This document shows positions 23,994-36,723 of a stretch of DNA of 64,000 bases, piece after piece (position 1 is the first letter of the stretch; every line of letters starts with the position of its first letter). Made by a program: the position numbers and the translations under genes. A model generated the notes under the pieces. It did not search any database. It was not told the origin of the DNA and was given only the letters and a program-made list of their open reading frames with translations. This stretch comes from Glandiceps talaboti (taxonomy: Eukaryota > Hemichordata > Enteropneusta > Spengelidae): assembly GCF_964340395.1 (NCBI RefSeq), contig NC_135550.1, positions 15,140,408 through 15,204,407 on the forward strand. Reading direction: 5' to 3'.

Positions 23994-26111
23994 AACTAAA
24001 CATTTTTATGGAAATGAGTCCCTGAAGCACATTCAACGTGAAGGAGACATGAGGATTATTGAATTGATTTAAATAAACCCCAACATTTTAATCCATCACC
24101 AGTGGATTACTACGGCCATATACATTTTTATAAAGAAAAAAAGAAACCATTTCCTTTGTTCATGCCCAACTTTTTTCTTTATAGTTGTCCGTCCAAATGT
24201 CTTTCAGCTGTAATTTTTTATCCAAATTCCAGACCAAGTTTTCCTACAGCTGTCAGACATAATGTTTTACATCTGAATCTTACTCCAACACTGGTCTTAA
24301 AGCATGTTACTTCAATGAATTGATCTCCAAGCCAAGTAATTATCATAACTCAACAATAATCCTATCTGAGTGGACCCTTTTATTAAGCAGACTTTCCAGT
24401 CACAGGATTTTAGAAACATATTTCATTTTGGTTTGTAAAAGTACTGTGCAGTTTTAGTTTGAGTCTCAACAATTACAGGAATGAAAGTACATCTTTCATT
24501 TGGTGTGTAAAGGTAGAGTTTTTAATTCTAGTCTCAACAGTTACCAGAATAGGCTTCTCATTCGCTTTAGATAACTTACAGCCTTTTTTTTTTTAACATC
24601 CACTAATTTGACTGTCTCTGTGGCAGCAATTGATGATCATAGCCATCGGAGGTTGACACGCACGGTCTCATGTGATTAATGAGCTGAAGGAAAGTTACGA
24701 TTCCTTCATAATTTACATACCCTTGGGGGGTAATGGCACCCTCGAGGTTTGCAGGCCAAAGGGGGTATTTTTACTGTTTTAGTGTATGCATAACACCAGT
24801 GGCACCACAAGTAGGCCCAGAATTTAGACACTGCTTTGTTCATTTCTTTTTGTATTGAATTTTAAAAACACCATTTACTGTCTTGGGTATGGAAAGAAGT
24901 GATAGTTTTGAATACAAGGTCACATGATGCTATTTATATACCTTTAGCGTATACCAGCATTTTACTGTAAATTGCATCTGGCAGCAATCCCAAGTTGAAT
25001 TACGTATACCTAGGGGTCAATTACATGTACATGTATATGCAGACCATCCTACTCACGTGACTGCAGAGGTCTGGAGAGTGGGTGAAAATTCACATTTAAA
25101 AAAAAAAAAAAAAAAAAAAAATCAAATTGAATACATTCTGTACCTGCAATCTTCTAGAGAGTTCAAAAAAGGAATGAAACTGAAACAGCTTACTATCAAT
25201 AACATTTATAGCAAAATTTGTAGTCATATTTATTAATCTGAAAGAACAAATATTGATTTTGAAATCAATCTTATATTAAAATATGAAGTCATCCATGTAT
25301 TAATAAATGTGACGGCAACATATCTGGTCCAATAAAAATAAGTCTTAAAGAGTGATACATGCATTGTTAAATATTACTATTTGGTGGTGATCATTTTTAC
25401 TAACCCTACAGGTTTACACTGTACTCTTTTGATAGTAACATTCTTATTTTATTGTGTGTGTATAATGTGTGCATGTAAAGTTAAATTGCAACAGATTGAG
25501 TTGACAGACGCGTACTAATTTTAAAACTGTGTGGGAGGTTTAAATCATCATCATGTCATATTTTTTTTTTTTTGTTTGCCAGTGAATAGATGTTTTTATA
25601 TTAACTTCCTTTTTATCTTGATAGCCATTGTGAACTACTTGCTTCTAAGATCATATTCCCAGCATGAAAATCTAATAGCAGTCGCCCACACATGAGTTCA
25701 GTCGTACTAAGTGAACTGAGTGTACATGAGGTACATATTTGTATTCGAGATAGGGGGGGTTAAGGGTTCAGGGTTTCGGAGTAAGGTTAGAGATAGGAAT
25801 AGCAATACAGTCCTGGGTGATTTCGCTTCTATACATATCATTAAAGAGTTGTTGTCGATCAACATTTTGCCCGCTGTTCACTATGAATACTTAATATAAT
25901 GATGAGGCGTTTTTACACCATGCACAAGATATTGTCTTTGAACAGAAAATATGGATTTTATACCCCGGTTGTTCAACGTTGAGACAGCTCGTGTCTACGT
26001 CACTGGTTCGGCGATGCTCAAAATATGAGCAAAAATGTTCTGAATCACCGTTATTTGTCCCCAATTTTTCATAAATTATGCTTGAGGAGGTAAAATTATA
26101 TTATTCCACAA

Positions 26112-26245
26112 TATCTTTCTTCATTCAGCCAGAAAATACTTGACCTGCTATGTAAGGGTTTGGTACTACTTGTCTAGTGACTCGTAGTAACAATGCCCCT
26201 TAGGTCACTCATATTTTCCTTGGCTGAATGAAGAAAAACATCGGG
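26112..26245. mobile_element. small hairpin (MITE-like), ~130 bp
   Basis: tttcttcattcagccagaaa near the left end pairs with ttccttggctgaatgaagaa near the right end, extended inward by acttgacct / aggtcact. A single copy in the window. Confidence 0.6.
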
Positions 26246-26571
26246 GGAATTATATCTAAATATACCCTCATCTGTTAATTACCATATTCTTGTTGATTTT
26301 GGTTATTTAAATCACCCAATAGCATTGTTTGGTAAATTTTTCATTATTAGGATAATGTGTGGGTGTTGTGAAATACACAGTACTTACAGCAGAAAAAGAG
26401 TTGGTGTGGTATTTTACTGATGGGGCACAACACACAGAGAGATAATTTCTATGTATACGGTGTTTCTTGTTATTGTTAGCTTTAAGGATGAAAAGTATCT
26501 TTATTCAAAATACACCATGTCCTGTCAGTCCATTTGTGAAACTCCATACCAACCCTGTTTTCGCTATAACG

Positions 26572-26965
26572 TAGGCCTGATTAAAAAAAGTTGTGTGTTC
26601 TTTTTGATTAATATGTTTAATGAATAGGTGGGGTAGGTAGATTTTTTAAATTTCATTTTAGTATATTTTTTTTAATGTGTGAGTGTCTAGTTCAAGTTTT
26701 CCATTGTTTTCCAAATGGTCTCTCTGTTATTTATTTCTTCCTATCAGATGTACAGCCATTACAGATTAGAAGAACAGTTTTATATCGCCTTTTCTAGTTG
26801 ATACTAGTTTCCGAGTCCACTATTTCCGGTGAGACTTCCCAATTTTCCCAATTTTATTTTTCTCTCTCTCTCTCAAATATGTAAAAAAAAGTTTAGGGTT
26901 GGCAGTGAAAAACTAAATGGGTCGGGTAACTGGAACCAAACAATTTTCTTCTTCTAGGCCTTAGT
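26572..26965 (+). mobile_element. TIR element with taggcct ends, full copy
   Basis: Inverted ends of about 32 bp (taggcctga...gtgtgttct and the complement of tggaaccaaacaattttctt...taggcctta). The interior gtgagtgtctagttcaagtt and cctatcagatgtacagccat is shared with 45118-45503 and, for the left half only, with 32543-32716. Confidence 0.8.
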
Positions 26966-27193
26966 GATAATTAACAAACTGACTTAGAATAGGCAAACAA
27001 ATTTTCAAAAACCGAAACAGCTTGACTTTATCTGTATACACCTTCCAAAAATAAATCACTACAATAGTGTGTTATAAATCATTTTAATCCAACAAGTAAA
27101 GTTTTGACTGTTAAATTACTTTTTAATTTTTTTTATTTTATATTAGTATTGAACAAGTATTTTTTACTCAATAACACTGATTCTGACTTTCTG

Positions 27194-27550
27194 TTAAAGT
27201 GGCCATATGTATGAGGATTGGGTATTTATTTTGGATTTTTAAATTTATACAACAATTTTACCATGGCTTTCTTACTTAAAAAAATAAATGTGAATCAACA
27301 CATGTCAATTCCTTGTTTGTAATTCAATAAATTGCAAAAGATTAATAAATGTGTAAAATGTTTGTTCTGGTATGTACACTAACAAACCTTTTTACACATT
27401 TTTTGTCTTTTTGCAATGTATTAGTTACAAACACAGACTTACACATTCTTCTTTCACTTTAATTTTTCAAGTACGAAGTCGTGATAAAATTGTTTTATGA
27501 ATTAAAAATCCAAAATGAATACCCAATCCTCATCCATATGGCCATTTTAA
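27194..27550. mobile_element. TTAA-ended hairpin MITE, copy 1 (357 bp)
   Basis: ttaaagtggccatatgtatg at the left pairs with the complement of catccatatggccattttaa at the right, and the arms match imperfectly over most of their length around a centre near 27375. Both ends carry TTAA, the target typical of piggyBac-like transposition (known biology); assignment to that superfamily is inference. Confidence 0.8.
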
Positions 27551-29451
27551 CGAATTTAAGCAATGTATACAAAATATACATACGCATGAGTTGTTGACTA
27601 CAAATTGGTCATTTTGACAATACTGGCTCGATAAAATTTGTTTTCTCTATAACTACTAAAATATTAAACAAGGTACCTTTTGGACCAGGAATTGCTAAAT
27701 TGTTGCTCACAATTACTCCTTCTTTACACAGGAAAGTCTTTCAGTTTTAATGCAGGTCTATAAAAAAAATCAATTCTTCAAGCTATAAAGATGGTTTTCA
27801 CTCTATCTGCAAAGAGAAACCCTGGCCATTGGCCATTGACAAACCACAAACTGTATATGGAGAACCGACTCAGCAATTCTTGAGAACTTGCCCCGAGCCT
27901 AACTTGATGTATTACGCATACACAGTCTATCCATCAATGATCCCTATGCTGTGTACTACGGCGGCTGGCTATGATTAGACATACTATAAACTCAAAACAT
28001 AATATGTAATTATTCCGAGAAAATACAACCCTAGCATGTTTTGGTGCTTTTTTTTTCTATCGTAAATACCATCACTGTGTTTCAATATAAAACTATTTCC
28101 TCTATCACACTTGCATAGGAATGAGGCTGTAGAAATACATGAATGCAAACACAAGAGTTTTTACACAAAATAATTAATCACCCTTGTGATACTTTTCTCA
28201 TCAACAAATTTATACAATCGGCTGTCTGCGATTCCTCCAGGCAAACTACACACTCTTTACGACTGTTACAGTAAATAACGGCTGCCTATTAAATTTGTAT
28301 TAGCGTCATCTATTATTAATAATCCTTCTACATCTTTGATGCAATAATTTTATGGATACTAAATGGCTCCCCCAGGTAGTCTCCTCACTGCCTGACAAAA
28401 TCACTCGCAATGGTTCTATCTTTAAGTTCCTATTTATATCCTGGTTTTGTTGTGTCACATAAAAGCTACAATTGTTAAATACTGAGGATCAATTGGGTTT
28501 AAAAGCTTTTAGTTCTGTTTGTATAAAACTGAAGTCACCCTGTGTATGTTCCACGACTTCATATACCATTGTGACCGTTGCGACACATGGTGTGCAGAGC
28601 TGCCCCCATCACAGGGGAACTACATTCATTCAATTAGAGCTCGCGGTATGTTCGTGAAATTGACGATCGGCAGCTGTGAAGATTACAGCAACAGTCAAAA
28701 ACTAATGATGCTGGGGACAGCTGGTGATGGGGGCTTTTTATACACTTATTACACACAGGAATTGAGGAGATGTCTTTTGATACTAATATTATGGATAAAC
28801 CCATCAGAACATGAATCAATATGAACTACATATACTTGCTGTTCCATTAGTTTTACAATACATGTATAACCCAGAACACAGAGACCATACAATATATATA
28901 ATATATAAACTAACATGATGCACAATGGTAGTTATACCCCCTGGAAATCAATCAAAACTGCTCAGAAATCTACTCAATTTTATTTAAAACATGGTTTGTT
29001 TAGTCAATACATAATCAATATCGCCCTGGGGTAATAAAAAAGAATACTGACACATGTCTAAGGGTGAGTTTGATTTTATAGCTCAAGTCAACCACATGGT
29101 ACTTACTACATTCTAAATCACAAATCTGTACTTTACAGTTTCACATGTCTGTAACTGAAAACCTATTTTTGGAATAAAGTGTAGTGGAGAAAATGCAGCA
29201 CATTATCTCTCTCAGTCACATAATGAACTACTTAAAAGCCATAGTTTGATGTCTGTCGTACTTTGAAATCACCAGTTTAATTTCTTCATGTTCTTTTCAA
29301 ATATTGTCTTTAATTATGTATAATGTAAACAAACTATCAAAACTGATATCGTACAATGTGTAAAGGACCATTAGAATGTCTGTAAAACATGAACATCAAG
29401 TTAAATGTATTCTCCATAATTCTAAATGTAACGTATGAATATATCCTTCTT

Positions 29452-29615
<164 letters not shown>

Positions 29616-29804
29616 TGACAGAGAGATCAGCCTGACAAAACAGATTTTCCCTGATAAAATAAGTGTTTATTCAAACTCTAGTTGTATTTGTCAGTGACTC
29701 TTTGAATCAAGAAATCTGTTTGCAGACTCAGACAGGCCTTCACATCTACTCACAGTTTCTGAGATTTATCGTTGTAGAAAGTAAGCCTGACAAGTAAGCC
29801 TTAC

Positions 29805-29877
29805 CATATGCAAACCATCAAAGCATGATAAAATGTTCTGAACTTCAATATTGGGACGACAGCCAATGTGTAAGTAC
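29805..29877 (-). CDS. exon 15, ectodomain
   Basis: Consensus donor gtaagg; acceptor atgtattgtag. Phase 2 in and 0 out. It reads YLHIGCRPNIEVQNILSCFD then GLHM. With exon 14 the junction gives IPIDWYLHIGC. A second frame is also open, and a plus-strand gtaagt lies inside, so strand and frame rest on the phase match and on the cysteine-rich context shared with exon 14. Confidence 0.5.
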
Positions 29878-29992
29878 CTACAATACATGTACAGTTGTCG
29901 AATACATAGCAAACACATATAAAACAGTGTATTTGTCTTGTGGCATGTCTGTACGTGTATACATGTATACATATTCAAGACCAGACTGTACG

Positions 29993-29997
<5 letters not shown>

Positions 29998-30052
<55 letters not shown>

Positions 30053-30056
30053 CCCT

Positions 30057-30112
<56 letters not shown>
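29998..30112. repeat. (CT)n microsatellite
   Basis: A CT run with a short CTCCCT patch in the middle. Together with the GA array 380 bp away it forms a long inverted simple-repeat pair, which may cause assembly or hairpin problems. Confidence 0.96.
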
Positions 30113-30113
<1 letters not shown>

Positions 30114-30605
30114 CAGAATGATATATCCCAATCTCCTATCCCAATCTCCATGCTGAAAATCAAAGTAGTCAGAACAGCATGAATGCCACACACTAAATAT
30201 TAGATCCCAAAATGTTTTTAATATACGCATACAAAATATGTAATCTAATCGATTCCATCAGCATAGATTGATGCTAAGGATTGACATCAAAATGTTCATT
30301 TCGTTCAAAATAACACGTGGCCAACTTCAGGTTTGTGTAATAATTGCATTTGTCATATTCTGGAGAGTTGTATATAAATACAATGAAGTCTCTAGGAGTT
30401 GCTTCCTGGCTGCATGGACATATCGCTTTACCCTGATACACTCTAGGGGGCCAGCAATTATACGCCATGCGGGCACACACTACCACCGAAACTACATCGT
30501 GAATCATGATCAGTGACTCATAGAAAGTACATCGTGAACTAAGCACGTTTGTGAATATTTCAATAAACACCATGTTTTTTTAACTGTTATTTTTTTTTAT
30601 AATAG

Positions 30606-30833
30606 ACAATGACTTCAGCCGTTGTCTGTGATCAAATTAACATCTTCTTCAAAGAGCGTCTAGTGCAATACCCTCCGGCTATCTTTCGGAAAGTTTATGG
30701 CAGAACTAATTCCTTCATCACCTTTGACCTCCAGTGGGAGGTCATGAATTGGACCACATCCCCATGGCAACAGCTGTTGGATAATGTCAACTCTGCCAGA
30801 GGGTGTGTGGTTTATGAAGAATATCTATCATGA
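30606..30833 (+). CDS. possible plus-strand coding exon (unassigned)
   Basis: A very strong acceptor (tttttttttataatag) precedes a frame open for 75 codons, reading MTSAVVCDQINIFFKERLVQ and on to NSARGCVVYEEYLS. A second strong acceptor at 30874 is followed by another open stretch (FGLHGDFYLEKENCVLLCG). Splicing the two would need an intron of only about 70 bp. The family is not recognised. It lies inside an intron of the minus-strand gene, so it would be a nested antisense gene or chance. Confidence 0.25.
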   Translation, partial: TMTSAVVCDQINIFFKERLVQYPPAIFRKVYGRTNSFITFDLQWEVMNWTTSPWQQLLDNVNSARGCVVYEEYLS

Positions 30834-31038
30834 TGATGTGATAATTTTTTTTTCTTTTTCTTTCCTCAATATAGTACATGTACTTTGTCAATTTGGGCTA
30901 CATGGAGATTTTTATCTAGAAAAGGAAAATTGTGTACTCCTATGTGGACCTGACGACAACTTTCTAACTCCAGAGATAATGGTATAAACATTGCTACATT
31001 TCATTGTCTGTCCATAAATAAAATCCTTATAGCAGAGT

Positions 31039-31195
31039 TATATATTACTCTTTACGGCCTGGATATGGGTTATGTAGACCGAGGTTGCGTGGTGGAAGAG
31101 CTCGACTTTAGGAGGGCCTGTATAAGCCACATTACCGAGGTCTGCAAAAACCCATATCTGTGCCGTAAATGTGTTATCATATATACCTCATGTAG
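31039..31195. mobile_element. hairpin MITE-like element, ~155 bp
   Basis: actctttacggcctggatat at the left pairs with the complement of atctgtgccgtaaatgtgtt at the right, with gtagacc / ggtctgc further in. The core is GC-richer (gcgtggtggaagagctcg) than the surroundings. Confidence 0.65.
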
Positions 31196-32542
31196 TGGCA
31201 TGGAAACATCGTTTGAATTATATAACCACATATAACTTGATACTGAAATTTTGTTTTATTCACAAAAAACATAAAAATAGTGAAGACAATAAATCACTGA
31301 GCGAATGGATAACAACGAGCACACCGCTTACCATATTTGGGCAAAGTGTGCCAGATCGTGATACAGAAAAATATTGCAGAGGCTTGATGCATGTGGTCTC
31401 ATATTACATAGGAGGAGAAACTGTGTATATGAGTATTCATGTCTGCTTGACAAAAATCTTACAAAACATTGCTACATTGTAAAACTTTTACTAATTCTGC
31501 TGTTACATTCATTGTCTAGCTTGACCAAAAAAATAAATAAATTGTACCTTGATGTTGACCTTTGACCTGTACAGGATCACTGTAGTATGAACACAAGATT
31601 TATACTTCTATCTTGTAAGTTAAGTATAAACCATATCAATGTAGTATACACTTTTCAATTTCCAACACAAACAGTTTCAGAACAGATTTTATACTTGATA
31701 AAATGAGTGTACATACACTGTAGCTATATATATCTCAATAATGTGTGTGCTTTTACAACAAAAATAGTGATATGAAATTATGGAGTCATATAAACATCTT
31801 TGGCAAAATGTGAAATAATTTGACAACGTGTAACTTTATTAATATCCCTGCATTGGCAATTTGAAAATAGACAATTCTGCTCAACAGCATGATGGACGAA
31901 AATGCAAGCATATGTGATCTGAAGTGTACTCTGTTATTGGGGTTACTACAGCTTGGCAAAACATTGTTGATGGTCACGCTTAATTGAATAGTTTCCACGA
32001 CTCAATTTCAAACAATACAATGTGTCGGCACTTAATGTCTCTAATATTTATTAGCATTCGAAAGATAAAGTACAAAAGAGTTTGCCATGTGACCAAATTT
32101 TACATGGCTGTGAAACAATTAGCGCTAAATATATGTTCCATATGAAGCCCTTACATTACACAAAATATGGGAGCAGACACTTAAATCGAGTCCCAGATCC
32201 AAGTTTCGTATGTTCCATATTTTACTATAAGTAGACATGTTACCTTTGGGTTATGTTTTTCAGTCTGTTTGTCTAAAAATTAGTGAAATGGGGGATATAT
32301 TTTTTTCTGGTAAAAATAAGGGTTTTTGTTCTGTCTTCTCAACATTTTCAGTCTAATATAGGCAATGCATTTTTAGAATCTCTATTTACAAAACACTTCC
32401 TTGGCCTGACAAGGCAAGTGTCTGGTCTTGTGTCAAGTATACATTTAGCTTTGGATTTCATTCATACATAGTGTTATTGACTGCACCTGTGTTTTATTGA
32501 CCCTGACAGGTCTTTACCAAAAAAAATTACATGATCTAAAAT

Positions 32543-32716
32543 TAAGGCCTAACAAAAAAAATTGTGTGGTTCTGATTACGCTCAATTTCAGAATAGTTTT
32601 TTAGGTAATTTTTTTATTTTTATTTTTTTTTTCATTTTTTTTCCATATGTGAGTGTCTAGTTCAGGTAGTTATGTTTTCTGTTGTTTTCTATATGGTCTC
32701 TGTGTTATTGGTTTCT
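32543..32716 (+). mobile_element. left half of a taggcct TIR element, truncated by a minisatellite
   Basis: taaggcctaacaaaaaaaat, gtgtggttctgatta, gtgagtgtctagttcaggta and gttattggtttctt match the left half of 26572-26965 and 45118-45503. The homology stops where the 38-bp array begins, and the right half is missing. Confidence 0.8.
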
Positions 32717-32717
32717 T

Positions 32718-33370
32718 AGCACAGGTACATCTCTCCCCTTCGCCCACCCTGACATAACACAGGTACATCTCTCCACTTCTCCCACCCAGACATAGCACAG
32801 GTACATCTCTCCCTTTCTCCCACCCAGACATAACACAGGTACATCTCTCCTTCTCTCCCACCCAGACATAACACAGGTACATCTCTCCCTTTCTCCCACC
32901 CGGACATAACACAGGTACATCTCTCCTTCTCTCCCACCCAGACATAACACAGGTAAACCTCTCCCTTTCGCCCACCCTGACATAGCACAGGTACACCTCT
33001 CCCCCTCTCCCACCCTGACATAACACAGGTACATCTCTCCCTTTCTCCCACCCAGACATAGCACAGGTACATCTCTCCTTCTCTCCCACCCAGACATAAC
33101 ACAGGTACATCTCTCCCTTTCTCCCACCCTGACATAACACAGGTACACCTCTCCCCCTCTCCCACCCTGACATAGCACAGGTACATCTCTCCCTCTCTCC
33201 CACCCTGACATAACACAGGTACATCTCTCCCTTTCTCCCACCCTGACATAGCACAGGTACATCTCTCCCTCTCTCCCACCCTGACATAACACAGGTACAT
33301 CTCTCCCTTTCTCCCACCCTGACATAACACAGGTACACCTCTCCCTCTCTCCCACCCTGACATTGCATAT
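32718..33370 (-). repeat. 38-bp minisatellite, about 17 units
   Basis: Unit acataacacaggtacatctc...cccaccctg. On the minus strand the unit has no stop in any frame, so three overlapping ORFs of 223-245 codons result, each with a 38-residue period (for example CYVRVGERERCTC). I judge them artefacts of unit length, not genes. Confidence 0.9.
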
Positions 33371-33439
33371 GTACATCTCTTTCCCATTCTATCATGATAT
33401 TGTCCATTGGGGTTTTCCTACAGAATTTTCAATATAATG

Positions 33440-33556
33440 TGTAGTGTAGTGTAGTGTAGTGTAGTGTAGTATAGTATAGTATAGTATAGTATAGTGTAGT
33501 GTAGTGTAGTGTAGTGTAGTGTAGTGTAGTGTAGTGTAGTGTAGTGTAGTGTAATA
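33440..33556. repeat. (TAGTG)n / (TAGTA)n pentanucleotide array
   Basis: About 23 five-base units, with a central block of the tagta variant flanked by tagtg blocks. Confidence 0.96.
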
Positions 33557-33933
33557 TACTAGTAATACAAATTCTTATATGGAGAGAAATCTTCCTGAAA
33601 ACAAGAAAACCACATACTGTAAAATGGTGATAAACTACTCATCTAACTTTGTATGATTCACAGTTGCTTAAATTTCCACTTTTCCAGGAACTTGAAAAGT
33701 CATTTCCCTCAAAATATTTTATGGTCAACTCATGCCATTTTCTAGTTTTTATGCTTTACTTGAACTGATCCCACTTTCAGGCATTTTCACTGTCAACTAA
33801 GGCTGCATTCACAAATAATGGGTGGAGGGGTCAGAGGAATCATGACAAAATTATATTTTTTTTCAAGCCCCATCCCCCCCCCCCCATTTATTTTTATAAA
33901 CATATATATAGCCACACACATACACATGTGTAC

Positions 33934-33962
33934 ACACACACATACATACATACATACATACA

Positions 33963-33996
<34 letters not shown>

Positions 33997-34018
33997 CATA
34001 CATACATACATACATACA
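33934..34018. repeat. (CATA)n tetranucleotide array
   Basis: About 20 units with one tatata break. Preceded by a CACATA patch and by poly-C near 33876. Confidence 0.95.
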
Positions 34019-34650
34019 TTGTCTCTAATGTAATTGCATGAACATGTTTACATTTTGGAATCTCCAGAATTTACTCATTTGCACAGACTTTGACATTACT
34101 TGAGTGTATATTGAAGCTGAACACAGGGTAATTAAAGTTAGTTGTTTTTTATACAGGAACTTGTATATATACATGTTTTGCACCCTTTCATGTTTTGCAC
34201 CCTTTCTTGTTAAAAGGCTGTCAAATTTTGACATGATTTTTAGTTCTCCAGTTTCACTAATGTTTTTTGGCTGAACAGTGCTGAATTATTTTTTAAAGCC
34301 ATACTCCTACCCTGTTAACAAATTTACATGAATACTTTCTGATATTATTTTTGCATAGTGTTTTTAAAATTAATGGATCTAAAGACAATTAGACTACTGT
34401 ACAGTCTTTTGCAAACAGCATATACAAATTTGCATTCAAAATAAAAAAATACATGTAAACTTTTAAAATAGGGCAACTCTGTCCTTTAAGCCAAACACTG
34501 ACAGTCTTGTATGTATTCCAAGCAAATAAATACACACCATGGTAGCTATGATGGAGATCCATGGAAATAACAGGTAAAATGGTGGCCATTATTGTATATA
34601 ATGTTTCAGTTTGCAACAATTCTTCTGTAATTGACTGTCTCTTTGTACAA

Positions 34651-34977
34651 CTATTCATCAATTCTTCTGGTCTTCCATGTTGTTGCTCTCCGGCCTGATC
34701 TTGTATACATATAAATTTCACTCTCACTGACTTCAGGTGACCCAAACTCCCTTTCCACTATATCTGAGTCGGATGAATCATTGTCACTGTCAGAATAACT
34801 GTCAGTATCAGAGCTGGTTGAAGAATCACTTATGTTCTGTTGGTGGTAGAAGTGGGATCTAATAACTTCTATCTTGTCAGCTTTTATCATTCCTGGTGCT
34901 ATGGGAATGTTGTGTTTTGCTAAATATTTACAAAGTTCTTTCACTTTTAGTTTGACAATAGCTCCATCTCTAGACAT
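34651..34977 (-). CDS. 108-residue hypothetical protein with SAP-like N-terminus
   Basis: From the ATG at 34977 the protein reads MSRDGAIVKLKVKELCKYLA. Residues 10-42 (LKVKEL...APGMIKADKIEVIRSHF) resemble a SAP helix-turn-helix: a leucine/lysine helix, a glycine turn and a second helix ending before a basic/aromatic pair. Residues 50-75 form a Ser/Asp-rich acidic run. The C-terminus is YTRSGRRATTWKTRR. SAP domains bind nucleic acid in many nuclear and transposon proteins (known); the match here is by eye. No splice partner was found. It may be a fragment of a transposon-borne or retrocopied gene. Confidence 0.4.
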   Translation of the reverse strand: MSRDGAIVKLKVKELCKYLAKHNIPIAPGMIKADKIEVIRSHFYHQQNISDSSTSSDTDSYSDSDNDSSDSDIVEREFGSPEVSESEIYMYTRSGRRATTWKTRRIDE

Positions 34978-35078
34978 TTTAGATGAGCCTAATTTGCAAA
35001 GACTATTAGTCCATGTGGTTATTAGCCCTATGAAGGGTCTCAACAACAATCTTATTTGTAACTATGTATTTGTATTAG

Positions 35079-35221
35079 TATCAAACCTGTTGATCCACCA
35101 CCACCAACCAAATATCAGTGACAGCCTGACAGGCTATTTATACTCATTTCACATTTATCAAAATGTGCCTTCAGATGCAGAGCTTGATGTCCTTTGCTCA
35201 AAACTTTCAATAGTCAATCAG
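35079..35221 (+). CDS. possible plus-strand coding exon (unassigned)
   Basis: Acceptor tttgtattag and donor gtacaa bound a frame open for 47 codons, reading NISDSLTGYLYSFHIYQNVP then SDAELDVLCSKLSIVNQ. Composition is coding-like. It lies in an intron of the minus-strand gene and 100 bp from the SAP-like ORF on the other strand. No partner exon matches its phase with confidence. Confidence 0.25.
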
Positions 35222-36723
35222 GTACAAATGGATAACAAATAATTAAGGGATGGTGCAAATTTAACTTTTAAACGATTAAACTATTTAATTTTTACAAAAT
35301 TTATTTATATTTATACATTTTATATTTACCAGTTTACATTCATTTTACAAATATAAATTGTAAGAAATGTCACAAGTACTTTCTGCCTGAAATCATAAAG
35401 GATTTTATATACATGTTTTTTTGGAAGAGTTTTATTTATCATTGTTATTTATTTATCTATTTAGTTATGTAGTTCAAGATAGTTCAAAATGTTTATTTAA
35501 AAGTCTTAGATTAAAATTCACATCAGGACAGTTCAACATGCCATCAGCCGATGTCGAGTATGATAAATAGTGCAATGCTTTGAAATTGTCCATAGACTAT
35601 GTCATACTCATTTTGCAGTGATTTTGGGCTATCTATATTGTGCAGTCTCTTCCTGTGCTCATTTTACAGTTGGTTTAATAGTTGTGATCAACAATGGGCG
35701 AGATAAGCAACTCAACACACACTTAAGTTATAAAAAAGACATCGGGTATCTCAAAATGTGTTTTCATCATTATTATATGTGAAAAATATTTTTAGGTCCC
35801 CCCCCAAAAAAAACACAAAAAAAAACACACCAAAAACAAAACAAAAACACCAAAAATTTTCAAGTCCCCCCCTCCACCATCCTCCAAATTTTCAAGTCCC
35901 CCCCCCATTCTTTGTGAATGCAGCCTAATGCCATATCTCAAAAAATTTTGATGTTCAAATAAAATGATATTTTCAAGGTGTACATTTTGTATTTCGTGGA
36001 ACACGGAGGAGCATATACCAACAGACTGTTAGTGTTATACTTATAACATTTTGCAATACATTTCTATTTACTAATTTTAATTATATTGGAAATAAAATTT
36101 TGATTTATTTGTTTATTTTCAGATTCAACATATATGAACTTCTGTATTTGTTCAAAAAACATACAATTCAACAATACTGACTACATTCATCAGTATGCGT
36201 TCATGTTTCATGTTTTTCCCATAATATATATTCCATACATTCCCTTTGGACTTCAAAGCCCCATGGCTGATATATCTTACATTCCCAATAAAACAAAATT
36301 CGCGTCTAACGAAAAGCACCGCTGTGAAAAACAGTTGGTTATATATACACATGTACACAAATTTGAAATGATATTCCAAAGGTTATGTTTACACACAGTC
36401 TGAAGATCTAACATCAAATTAATAAATGTCAGGGTTTTTTTTCCCCTTTGGGTCCCAGGTGTTTATTGCAGAATTAGTATGGAAATAAACTCCAGTTTGT
36501 TAGGGAGCGATTAAATTAAGTGTCATTTGTTCATGTAGTGATAAGTCTATATATCAGGGTGTTCCTGGAGGTGAAATTTAACAAACTTTCGTTATATCTT
36601 CAGGCTCTTCACTTTAATCATGTACGGGGAAAACTACTGGGAAAAATTGCGACAAACTGACTTTCACACAAAATATGAGAACTGTCAAGTGTGGAAATTG
36701 TTGTCTTAACATAAGGTAAATAC

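Noticed and set aside
36602-36710. Plus frame LFTLIMYGENYWEKLRQTDF... after a tatatcttcag acceptor
   Set aside because: Attractive, but it ends in a stop and overlaps antisense to sequence next to exon 14; no partner exon found.
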